A DNA stretch of 6,258 bases, taken from the NCBI GenBank assembly GCA_964456185.1, contig CAYVZZ010000125.1, positions 1-6,258 on the forward strand, read 5' to 3'. Positions 1 through 5,960 of the stretch are shown here, one piece after another (positions within the stretch are counted from its first letter, which is position 1; each line of letters opens with the position of its first letter). The translations under genes and the position numbers were made by a program. Below the pieces are notes generated by a model. That model did no database searches and had not been told where the DNA came from. It saw only the letters and a list, made by a program, of their open reading frames with translations. This stretch comes from CAYVZZ01 sp964456185 (GTDB lineage: Bacteria > Pseudomonadota > Gammaproteobacteria > Pseudomonadales > Alcanivoracaceae).

Positions 1-2399
1 GCCAGCTGCGCCGCATGGGTTCCAGTGTCGATTGGAGCCGCGAGCGCTTCACCATGGACGAAGGGCTATCGCGTGCCGTGCGCGAGGTTTTTGTCAAACT
101 GTTCGATGAAGGGCTGATTTACCGTGGCAAACGCCTGGTCAACTGGGACCCGGTGTTGAACACCGCCATTTCTGACCTGGAAGTGGAAAACAAGGAGGAA
201 CAGGGTCATATGTGGCACTTCCGCTACCCGCTCAGCGATGGCAGCGGCCATCTGGAGGTGGCCACCACGCGTCCCGAAACCCTGCTAGGTGACTCGGGCG
301 TTGCCGTTCACCCGGATGACGAGCGTTATCAGCACTTGGTGGGCAAAAGCGTACGTTTGCCTTTGAGTGATCGCGATATCCCGATTGTCGCCGACCATCA
401 CGTCGATCAAGACTTCGGCACCGGTTGTGTAAAGATCACCCCAGCACACGATTTCAACGACTACCAAGTGGGTCAACGTCACGACCTGCCGCTAATTAAC
501 ACTTTTAATGCCGACGCCACTTTAAACGACGCCCCCGAGGTGCCGGAAAAATACCGCGGACTCGACCGTTTCGAGGCACGCAAACAAATCGTTGCCGATA
601 TGGACAACGCAGGTTTACTGGTCAAGGTCGAGAACCACACCTTGAAAGTGCCCCACGGCGACCGCTCGGGTGCCGTCATCGAACCCTGGCTCACCGACCA
701 ATGGTTTGTCAGCATTGAAAGCCTGGCCAAACCGGCCATCGAAGCGGTAGAAAATGGCGATATCGCATTGGTGCCGAACAGCGACGACAACATGTCCTGC
801 GCTGGGATGCGGGACCTTCAGGACTGGTGCATTTCGCGGCAACTCTGGTGGGGCCACCGCATCCCGGCCTGGTATGACGAAGACGGCAAGGTCTACGTCG
901 CCCGCACGGAAGAAGAAGTGCGCGAGAAATATCAGCTGGGCGATCGCCCGCTGAAGCAAGACGAAGACGTACTCGATACCTGGTTCAGCTCAGCCTTGTG
1001 GACTTTCTCTACCCTAGGCTGGCCGGACAAGACACCGGAGCTGGAAACCTTCCACCCCACCAACGTGTTGGTGACCGGTTTCGACATCATCTTCTTCTGG
1101 GTCGCACGCATGATTATGATGACCCTGAAATTTACCGGCCAGGTGCCCTTCAAGCAGGTGTATGTACACGGCTTGGTGCGTGACACCCAAGGCCAGAAGA
1201 TGTCCAAATCCAAAGGCAATGTACTCGACCCGCTGGATCTCATCGACGGCATCGAACTGGAGCCCTTGCTGGAAAAACGCACCGGCAGCCTGATGCAGCC
1301 CAAAATGGCAGCGCGCATCGAGAAACAAACCCGCAAGGAGTTTGCCGACGGCATCAGCGCCTACGGCACCGACGCACTACGTTTCACCTTCCTGTCGCTT
1401 GCCTCGACTGGCCGCGACATCAAGTGGGACATGGGGCGTGTGGAAGGCTTCCGCAACTTCTGTAACAAAATCTGGAATGCCGCCCGCTATGTGTTAATGA
1501 ACACCGAAGGGCAAGACTGCGGCTTGGATAATGACGACTACCAATTATCACTGGCCGATCGCTGGATTACCTCGGCACTGCAAGACGCCGAACAGCGCAT
1601 CAATGACAGCTTGCAAACCTATCGTTTCGATATGGCCAGCCAAGCCTGCTACGAATTCGTCTGGAACGAATACTGCGACTGGTACTTGGAGTTATCCAAG
1701 CCGGTACTTTACGGCGACCAATATTCCGAGGCCGAAAAACGCGGCACCCGCCGTACGCTAATCCGCGTGCTGGAAGCCATCTTGCGTATGGCACATCCAT
1801 TTACGCCCTTCATCACCGAAGAGATCTGGCAACGGGTGGCGCCTTTGGCGGGCATTGAAGGCGAATCCATCATGTTGGCCGCCTATCCGCAGGCCGACGA
1901 CAGCAAGCGCGATGCCCAGGCCGAGGCCGATATCGCCTGGATCAAGCAGGTTATCACCGGCATTCGTAACATCCGCTGTGAAATGCTCATTTCACCAGCG
2001 AAAAATATCAGCGTGTATCTGCACAATGGCGACCAACAAGACCGTGATCGCCTGGACGCCAACCGCGACTTTCTTTGCCGCTTGGCCAATCTGGACGATA
2101 TTAATTGGTTGGAAGCCGACGATACCGTGCCTGCCTCAGCCACAGCGCTGGCGGGCGATATGGAAATCCTCGTCCCCATGGCAGGCCTCATCGACAAAGA
2201 GGCGGAAATCCAGCGGTTGAGTAAAGAAATTGACAAGCTCAACAAGGAAATCGCCCGGGCAGAAGGCAAATTGGGTAATGACAATTTCGTCAACAAAGCA
2301 CCGGAGCATGTCGTGCAAGGCGAACGCGACAAGCTGGCCAACCTGCAAAGCGCCCGCGCCAAACTCGATGAGCAGCTAGAGAAAATCAAATACCTCTAG
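1..2399 (+). CDS. valS: Valine--tRNA ligase (ValRS), 5'-truncated by the window edge
   Basis: This cytoplasmic class Ia aminoacyl-tRNA synthetase joins valine to tRNA-Val and hydrolyses misformed Thr-tRNA-Val. The frame is open to the left edge: residues QLRR precede the Met codon at 15, so that Met is internal. Compared with the 951-residue E. coli enzyme (recalled), about 127 N-terminal residues with the HIGH motif lie outside. Numbering from Met15: CP1 editing-domain motifs TTRPETLLGD (84-93) and GTGCVKITPAHDFND (135-149); DWCISRQLWWGH (270-281); DEDVLDTWFSSALW before the catalytic KMSKS loop (395-399, bases 1197-1211); an alpha-helical anticodon-binding domain around 515-680; and a Lys/Glu-rich C-terminal coiled coil (about 727-792) typical of ValRS. 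The stop is TAG at 2397-2399. One oddity: residues 261-264 read SCAG where the family has an aromatic-rich stretch ending in Trp (see findings). Identification is secure from end-to-end similarity. Confidence 0.98.
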   Translation, partial: QLRRMGSSVDWSRERFTMDEGLSRAVREVFVKLFDEGLIYRGKRLVNWDPVLNTAISDLEVENKEEQGHMWHFRYPLSDGSGHLEVATTRPETLLGDSGVAVHPDDERYQHLVGKSVRLPLSDRDIPIVADHHVDQDFGTGCVKITPAHDFNDYQVGQRHDLPLINTFNADATLNDAPEVPEKYRGLDRFEARKQIVADMDNAGLLVKVENHTLKVPHGDRSGAVIEPWLTDQWFVSIESLAKPAIEAVENGDIALVPNSDDNMSCAGMRDLQDWCISRQLWWGHRIPAWYDEDGKVYVARTEEEVREKYQLGDRPLKQDEDVLDTWFSSALWTFSTLGWPDKTPELETFHPTNVLVTGFDIIFFWVARMIMMTLKFTGQVPFKQVYVHGLVRDTQGQKMSKSKGNVLDPLDLIDGIELEPLLEKRTGSLMQPKMAARIEKQTRKEFADGISAYGTDALRFTFLSLASTGRDIKWDMGRVEGFRNFCNKIWNAARYVLMNTEGQDCGLDNDDYQLSLADRWITSALQDAEQRINDSLQTYRFDMASQACYEFVWNEYCDWYLELSKPVLYGDQYSEAEKRGTRRTLIRVLEAILRMAHPFTPFITEEIWQRVAPLAGIEGESIMLAAYPQADDSKRDAQAEADIAWIKQVITGIRNIRCEMLISPAKNISVYLHNGDQQDRDRLDANRDFLCRLANLDDINWLEADDTVPASATALAGDMEILVPMAGLIDKEAEIQRLSKEIDKLNKEIARAEGKLGNDNFVNKAPEHVVQGERDKLANLQSARAKLDEQLEKIKYL

Positions 2400-2412
2400 T
2401 CATCGGCTGATA

Positions 2413-2432
2413 TTGGCCTCGAAAGAGGCCAA
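2413..2432 (+). other. Perfect 8-bp stem-loop with GAAA tetraloop, 13 nt after valS stop
   Basis: The arms TTGGCCTC (2413-2420) and GAGGCCAA (2425-2432) pair perfectly around GAAA, a GNRA-type tetraloop closed by a C-G pair, which would be very stable in RNA. It lies just after the valS stop codon. No T-run follows (the next bases are GGGATGCTC), and none follows in the reverse direction either, so it does not meet the rule for an intrinsic terminator. It may be a 3'-end stabilising or partially terminating hairpin for the valS transcript; that role is inference. Confidence 0.55.
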
Positions 2433-2443
2433 GGGATGCTCTA

Positions 2444-2474
2444 GCATAAGGCGCATCTATTGCACAGCTTATGC
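2444..2474 (+). other. 7-bp inverted repeat abutting the Shine-Dalgarno of the membrane-protein gene
   Basis: GCATAAG (2444-2450) and CTTATGC (2468-2474) are perfect reverse complements separated by 17 nt. Inside the loop, GCA (2453-2455) and TGC (2461-2463) could add a short inner stem. The 3' arm ends at the base just before the AGGAG Shine-Dalgarno (2475-2479). In RNA the fold would stack against the ribosome-binding site without masking it. A DNA operator is another possibility. Evidence is the sequence symmetry alone; function is not established. Confidence 0.35.
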
Positions 2475-2479
2475 AGGAG
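2475..2479 (+). promoter_or_regulatory. Shine-Dalgarno AGGAG that fixes the start at 2489
   Basis: AGGAG is followed by 9 nt and then ATG at 2489. An in-frame ATG at 2471 lies upstream of this site and has no Shine-Dalgarno of its own, so the shorter start (protein MPATQ...) is preferred to the six-residue-longer one (MQEHSL...). Confidence 0.75.
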
Positions 2480-2488
2480 CATTCCTTA

Positions 2489-2926
2489 ATGCCAGCCACA
2501 CAACTTGCCCTCATCGCCACTGGCGGATTCTTCCTGGTCGGTTTGCTTACCGGCGTATGGAAATATTACGGCATTCACCAAAGCAAAGAAGCGCGCGCCC
2601 ACTATTATGTGGACATCGCCCACCGGGCCAGCCTGATGTATGCCTTTGCCTGCCTGATTCTGGAACGCTTTGCCGCGCTCAGCCACTTCGATGAACAAAT
2701 CAACTTTTACGCCGTCGCCGCCAGTGTGTTGTTTTATGCGTTGGCCGTGGTCACCTATATCACTCACGGTTTTCTCAAAGACACTCGCAATCAACTGCGC
2801 AAGCCACACCAACTGGGAGCCTACCACCTGCCCGGCTGGCTCCCATTCAGCTTCATGGTGCTATTAATTATCGCCGAAGTCGGTGGGTTTGCCGTGCTGT
2901 TTGCCGGCTACCTTTATGGCTTGTAG
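2489..2926 (+). CDS. Small four-helix inner-membrane protein of unknown function
   Basis: I do not recognise a named family. The start at 2489 is chosen for its AGGAG at proper spacing, giving 145 residues; an in-frame ATG at 2471 would add six. Four hydrophobic segments are visible: about 5-25, 44-64, 71-96 and 118-143. Between segments 1 and 2 is a polar stretch leading into YYVDIAHRAS (39-48), which looks like a conserved-family signature. Between segments 3 and 4 is a basic loop (KDTRNQLRKPHQ, 97-108), which by the positive-inside rule should be cytoplasmic, putting both termini inside. Histidines at 38, 45 and 93 lie at membrane boundaries and could bind metal or haem, but this is speculation. 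No signal-peptide cleavage site is apparent. It follows valS on the same strand after 90 bp with no clear promoter, so it may be cotranscribed with valS. Its stop lies 3 bp from the stop of convergent slt. Confidence 0.85.
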   Translation: MPATQLALIATGGFFLVGLLTGVWKYYGIHQSKEARAHYYVDIAHRASLMYAFACLILERFAALSHFDEQINFYAVAASVLFYALAVVTYITHGFLKDTRNQLRKPHQLGAYHLPGWLPFSFMVLLIIAEVGGFAVLFAGYLYGL

Positions 2927-2929
2927 CCC

Positions 2930-4870
2930 TCATGGCGTGACCATGCTCACTTCCTGCTCCATGGCCTGATGGGTATAAGTGAAATGCTGCGCCGCTTGGC
3001 CAAGCAAATCAATGTCTTCACTGGCCACGGCGGCACGCCGCATAAAGATAGCACGATACGCCAGCACCGCTTTCACATAAGCACGGGTTTCATAAAACGG
3101 GATAGACTCAATCCACACATCGGCCGGCACAGGTTGATCTCTAAGCCACTGATCAACCCGCTGCGGCCCCGCATTGTAAGCCGCCAACGCCAGCACCCGG
3201 TTTCCCCGATAGCGGCTTAACAAGCCATCCAGGTAATCGGCACCCAACGTCAGGTTAATCGACGCATCATACAAATCACCGTCGCTCAGCTGGATCCCCA
3301 TGCGCTTGGCTACCTGCTCGGCTGTGGCCGGCATTAACTGCATCAGCCCCATGGCACCGGCTGAAGAACGCGCGCCGGCAAAAAAGGCGCTCTCGCGGCG
3401 CGCCACGGCCATCATCAGAAAGCCTTCGTCACGTCCGACATTTTTTGCCGCATGATGAAACGTCTCTTGCCATGCCAAAGGAAAACGCCAACGCATATTG
3501 TCATGCTCGCCGCCACGAATGGCCGTCATAATGGCGAAGTTGTACCAATGCTTAAGCAAGGCATAACGCGCTAACGGTGAATAGTTGGCTCTATCGGTTT
3601 GCGCCAAGAGGTAATACCACTCTCGGCGTGCTTCATCATCATGATCGGCCGCCAACAACAAACGCACGCGATCCAGAGTCGCCCTTTGGTATTTACCCAA
3701 ATGCAGTTGCTGGTGCGATGGCTTGGCCGAGTTGTTTAGCGCCAGCGGCAGCCCCAGTCGCTTGGCCGCCATAAAGCCATAAAAGGTGCGCTCTTGGGCC
3801 GCTTGATGAAACAACTTTTCTGCCGCTTTATTATCGCCCAGCTGCTGATGCGCCCGCGCTGCCCAATATTGCCAATGGGCGCTCTGCTGACGCCCGACAG
3901 GCAACAACGACCGCCAATGCAATATCCCCTTCCAATCTCGCTCAATAATGGCGCGTCTTGCGCGCTGCTCGACGGTGGATTCCACCGGCACCTGTGGCAA
4001 CCATTGATCCAGCCACTGGCGGTTATAGCGCTCATTGCTAATGGCTGAATACCATGCCAAGCGTTTGCCCAAATACACCCGCTCATCATGGCCAGTAAAA
4101 GTGCCTTGAGGTGCTTTGCGCCAAAAGTGTAGTGCCGCCACCGGATCAAGGCGCACCCAAACGGCCACGGCTATATCGGCCAGTTCGGCATGATGGCTGA
4201 CATCAAACGGCATCTGCGTAACCTGTGACGGGTCTTGATACAGTGCCAAGATCCAATGACGCTGAGCGTTGTTTGCGTCTACCTTGTCGGCCAACTCCTG
4301 CAACCAACTACCTTGGCCATGACGTGCTGCATGGCGCATCAAACGCAACAAATCGGCTTGATTAAAAGCCCCTTCTGCGATTAATTCACGCACCAACTGA
4401 CGGCAAGAGGAAGATAAATACGCATCGGCCAATAAGCGGTTCCGTGCTTCGTTTGTTACGTCGCCGTCGTCAAGTGCGCGTTTCGCCGTGGCGTAATCGC
4501 AATAGCGCGATAAATCACTTGGCACGCCATTTAATAGCATCAAAAACGCCTGCCAACGCTCTGCCGTGGCAAACGCCGACAAGGCTCTTGAGCGCATGTC
4601 ATTCGCTAAAGGGGTATGACGATAGGCATCGTGAAACTGCTCAACCTCTTCCGGGCTAGCAGAATACAGCGTTTCGTTCAGGCGCTCCTCATCCAAATAC
4701 ACATTAAGCGGATAGTCCTCACCCAACTCGGCACGTATTTGCTTTGCTTTTTGCCAGTTATGCGCCTCGATGGCCGCAAGCGCCTGATTAAACTTATTCT
4801 CCTGACCGGCAGCTGCCACTCCGCTCCATACGAGCAACAGCAGCAATCCAGCAACACCATATTTCATCAC
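2930..4870 (-). CDS. slt: Soluble lytic murein transglycosylase (Slt70 type)
   Basis: A periplasmic exo-lytic transglycosylase that cleaves the MurNAc-GlcNAc bond of peptidoglycan, leaving 1,6-anhydroMurNAc; it acts in wall turnover and recycling. At 646 residues it is almost the same length as E. coli Slt70 (645 with signal, recalled). A signal peptide occupies residues 1-22 or so: short basic start, Leu-rich core, then SGVAAA-G. Residues 25-370 are helix-rich and match the Slt70 U-shaped superhelix. Cys124 and Cys156 match the spacing of a Cys pair in E. coli Slt, so a disulfide is likely. A linker domain follows (about 385-470). The C-terminal lysozyme-like domain (475-610) has the catalytic Glu493 in ARRESAF, then SSAGAMGLMQLMP (502-514), AYNAGP (564-569) and ESIPFYETRAYVK (588-600). 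The start is GTG at 4870-4868, with AGGGA 8 nt upstream; ATG at 4867-4865 (645 residues, 11-nt spacing) is the alternative. The gene is divergent from rsmC. Confidence 0.97.
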   Translation of the reverse strand: MMKYGVAGLLLLLVWSGVAAAGQENKFNQALAAIEAHNWQKAKQIRAELGEDYPLNVYLDEERLNETLYSASPEEVEQFHDAYRHTPLANDMRSRALSAFATAERWQAFLMLLNGVPSDLSRYCDYATAKRALDDGDVTNEARNRLLADAYLSSSCRQLVRELIAEGAFNQADLLRLMRHAARHGQGSWLQELADKVDANNAQRHWILALYQDPSQVTQMPFDVSHHAELADIAVAVWVRLDPVAALHFWRKAPQGTFTGHDERVYLGKRLAWYSAISNERYNRQWLDQWLPQVPVESTVEQRARRAIIERDWKGILHWRSLLPVGRQQSAHWQYWAARAHQQLGDNKAAEKLFHQAAQERTFYGFMAAKRLGLPLALNNSAKPSHQQLHLGKYQRATLDRVRLLLAADHDDEARREWYYLLAQTDRANYSPLARYALLKHWYNFAIMTAIRGGEHDNMRWRFPLAWQETFHHAAKNVGRDEGFLMMAVARRESAFFAGARSSAGAMGLMQLMPATAEQVAKRMGIQLSDGDLYDASINLTLGADYLDGLLSRYRGNRVLALAAYNAGPQRVDQWLRDQPVPADVWIESIPFYETRAYVKAVLAYRAIFMRRAAVASEDIDLLGQAAQHFTYTHQAMEQEVSMVTP

Positions 4871-4878
4871 AATCTATT

Positions 4879-4883
4879 TCCCT
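4879..4883 (-). promoter_or_regulatory. Shine-Dalgarno AGGGA of slt
   Basis: On the minus strand AGGGA is 8 nt before the GTG at 4870-4868 and 11 nt before the ATG at 4867-4865. The spacing favours GTG slightly but does not decide between the two adjacent in-frame codons. Confidence 0.5.
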
Positions 4884-4922
4884 ATTTGGCCGTTTTATGG
4901 CCACCTCTAATGTCTTGGCTTT

Positions 4923-4928
4923 ATTGTA
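4923..4928 (-). promoter_or_regulatory. Candidate -10 of the slt promoter (TACAAT)
   Basis: The minus strand reads TACAAT, 5 of 6 matches to the sigma-70 TATAAT box. It would place the slt transcription start near 4916 and leave a leader of about 45 nt. No good TTGACA-like box lies 16-18 bp upstream, so the promoter would be weak or helped by an activator. Confidence 0.35.
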
Positions 4929-4952
4929 TGCAAGTCGCATTACGACTAGTAT
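4924..4952 (+). promoter_or_regulatory. Candidate sigma-70 promoter of rsmC
   Basis: TTGTAT (4924-4929, 3 of 6 matches) is followed after 17 bp by TAGTAT (4947-4952, 4 of 6). This would give a start near 4959 and a leader of about 33 nt. The match is weak and overlaps the candidate slt -10 on the other strand. Confidence 0.3.
4933..4947. repeat. Short inverted repeat AGTCG-N5-CGACT in the shared promoter region
   Basis: Two perfect 5-bp arms surround the spacer CATTA. The element falls in the spacer of the candidate rsmC promoter and touches its -10, and lies just upstream of the candidate slt -10. That is a possible place for a dimeric regulator to affect both genes. Arms this short can arise by chance, so the call rests on position as much as symmetry. 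Confidence 0.3.
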
Positions 4953-4980
4953 GGCCAGCAACTTTCCGTTACCTTTTTTA

Positions 4981-4986
4981 GACGAG
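4981..4986 (+). promoter_or_regulatory. Weak ribosome-binding site of rsmC
   Basis: GACGAG is the only purine-rich stretch before the GTG start and lies 5 nt upstream. It matches the Shine-Dalgarno consensus imperfectly. Together with the GTG codon this suggests modest translation. Confidence 0.35.
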
Positions 4987-4991
4987 CCAGC

Positions 4992-5957
4992 GTGCACAAC
5001 ACCACCGCCCTACTTTGTCGTCACCAAGACGCCATACTTGAAAAATCCACGTTATTGGTTGACGCAACCGACCTCGAGTTGGGTTATCGCATTAACGGCC
5101 TAGGCTTGCATACCGACTCGTTCACTATCTCGGTAAAAACACCAACCGCCGAGTTTGCAGCCACACCCTCTATGCAAAACGCCAAACGCGTTATCGTGCC
5201 GCAGCCCAAATCGCATGAGCGTTTGTGCTTTCTGCTACAACGCCTCGCCGCTCAGATTGATCAGCCGGTAGACTGCTGGCTGGTCGGCCCCACAAAAGGC
5301 GGCGTCAAAGGCGCATTAAAACGCTTTCAACAATACGTCAGTGACACAGTGCAACTCGACAGTGCCCGTCACTGCAAGCTATACCAAGGGCAGCTGCAAC
5401 CAGCCAAACAGCCGTTAGAATGGCAGCAATTCGCCACGCAATATGGTCATATATTCTCGCTGCCCGGCGTGTTTAATCACGGGCGTCTAGACATTGGGAC
5501 GGCATTATTGCTGGAGGACTGGCAAAAAACGCCACTGAGTGGTCAGCGGGTGCTGGACGTAGGCTGTGGCGCAGGTGTGTTGTCGATTTATGGTGCGAAA
5601 AACGGTCATCAGATGAGCGCCGTGGATATTAGCGCCACCGCGCTCGCCGCCACGCAAAAGACCCTGACAGAAAATGCCTGTGATGCGCAGGTGTTTGCCA
5701 GCGATATGCTCAGTGAAGTCACCGAGCGATACGATGCCATTATCAGCAACCCGCCATTTCACACCGGCATGACGCGCGATTTAGATTTAGCCAAACGGCT
5801 GATTCAACAAAGCAAAAACCACCTCAAGCCGGGCGGCGAGTTGCGCCTGGTGGCCAATCGCAACCTGCCCTATCACGACTGGCTGGCACAAGCTTTCGGC
5901 AAAGTCAGCATCAGCCGTGAAACCGGGCGTTTTCGTGTCTGGCGTGCTTTCCGGTAA
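4992..5957 (+). CDS. rsmC: 16S rRNA (guanine(1207)-N(2))-methyltransferase
   Basis: Cytoplasmic SAM-dependent enzyme that methylates N2 of G1207 in helix 34 of 16S rRNA on the 30S subunit. The protein has the two-part RsmC layout. The N-terminal half (1-155) is a degenerate methyltransferase-like domain, with VGPTKGGVKGALK (98-110) and VDSARxCxLYxG-like LDSARHCKLYQG (122-133). LPGVF (158-162) and GRLDIGTALLL (164-174) lead into the catalytic half: SAM motif I VLDVGCGAGVLS (187-198), acidic VDIS (211-214), the catalytic NPPFH (253-257, the NPPY-type motif for exocyclic-amine methylation), and TGRFRVWRA at the end. It has 321 residues against 343 in E. coli (recalled). The GTG start is chosen because no ATG, GTG or TTG lies between it and the in-frame TAG at 4947-4949, and the N-terminal LLCRHQD lines up with E. 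coli LLRHSD. The ribosome-binding site is poor (GACGAG at 4981-4986). Divergent from slt; its stop is 3 bp from the next convergent gene. Confidence 0.96.
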   Translation: MHNTTALLCRHQDAILEKSTLLVDATDLELGYRINGLGLHTDSFTISVKTPTAEFAATPSMQNAKRVIVPQPKSHERLCFLLQRLAAQIDQPVDCWLVGPTKGGVKGALKRFQQYVSDTVQLDSARHCKLYQGQLQPAKQPLEWQQFATQYGHIFSLPGVFNHGRLDIGTALLLEDWQKTPLSGQRVLDVGCGAGVLSIYGAKNGHQMSAVDISATALAATQKTLTENACDAQVFASDMLSEVTERYDAIISNPPFHTGMTRDLDLAKRLIQQSKNHLKPGGELRLVANRNLPYHDWLAQAFGKVSISRETGRFRVWRAFR

Positions 5958-5960
5958 CTA

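Larger units (their letters stand above)
4871..4991. promoter_or_regulatory. Divergent slt/rsmC intergenic control region
   Basis: This 121-bp region is the only space between the divergent slt and rsmC starts, so it must hold both leaders and probably both promoters. It is visibly more AT-rich than the flanking genes. For slt the best -10 is TACAAT on the minus strand (plus positions 4923-4928), without a good -35. For rsmC a weak pair is TTGTAT (4924-4929) and TAGTAT (4947-4952) with a 17-bp spacer. The two candidates overlap, and a 15-bp inverted repeat (4933-4947) sits between them. Promoter calls are by consensus matching only. Confidence 0.5.

Noticed and set aside
15..17. ATG at 15 as the true start of valS
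   Set aside because: The frame is open to the left edge and the preceding QLRR matches the internal ValRS sequence; a protein starting here would lack the HIGH motif.
932..1354. 140-codon minus-strand open frame opposite the KMSKS region of valS
   Set aside because: A shadow of valS with no family resemblance; the plus strand is unambiguously coding.
1883..2389. 168-codon open frame on the minus strand inside valS
   Set aside because: It is antisense to the conserved ValRS C-terminus. Its Ser/Leu/Arg-rich composition is what antisense reading of this coding sequence gives, and it has no recognisable motif.
2413..2694. Plus-strand open frame overlapping the membrane-protein gene in another frame
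   Set aside because: It starts inside the hairpin, has no Shine-Dalgarno, and its product looks like an out-of-frame reading (Cys/Arg/His-rich), while the overlapping frame gives clean membrane helices.
2906..2928. GGCTAC / GTAGCC inverted repeat at the end of the membrane-protein gene as a terminator
   Set aside because: Only 6 bp with an 11-nt loop, overlapping the stop codon and not followed by a T-run; too weak to call.
3736..4149. 137-codon minus-strand open frame within slt
   Set aside because: A shifted frame of slt itself; the slt frame matches Slt70 end to end through this stretch.
4887..4903. TGGCC / GGCCA hairpin in the slt leader
   Set aside because: A 5-bp stem with a 7-nt loop is easily found by chance; no sign that it controls the ribosome site.
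4974..4979. Run of six T before rsmC as an intrinsic terminator
   Set aside because: No GC-rich stem precedes it, and no plus-strand gene ends upstream that would need it.
4616..4981. 121-codon plus-strand open frame over the slt 5' end and intergenic region
   Set aside because: It overlaps the slt signal-peptide coding region and the promoter space, with no ribosome site and no family resemblance.
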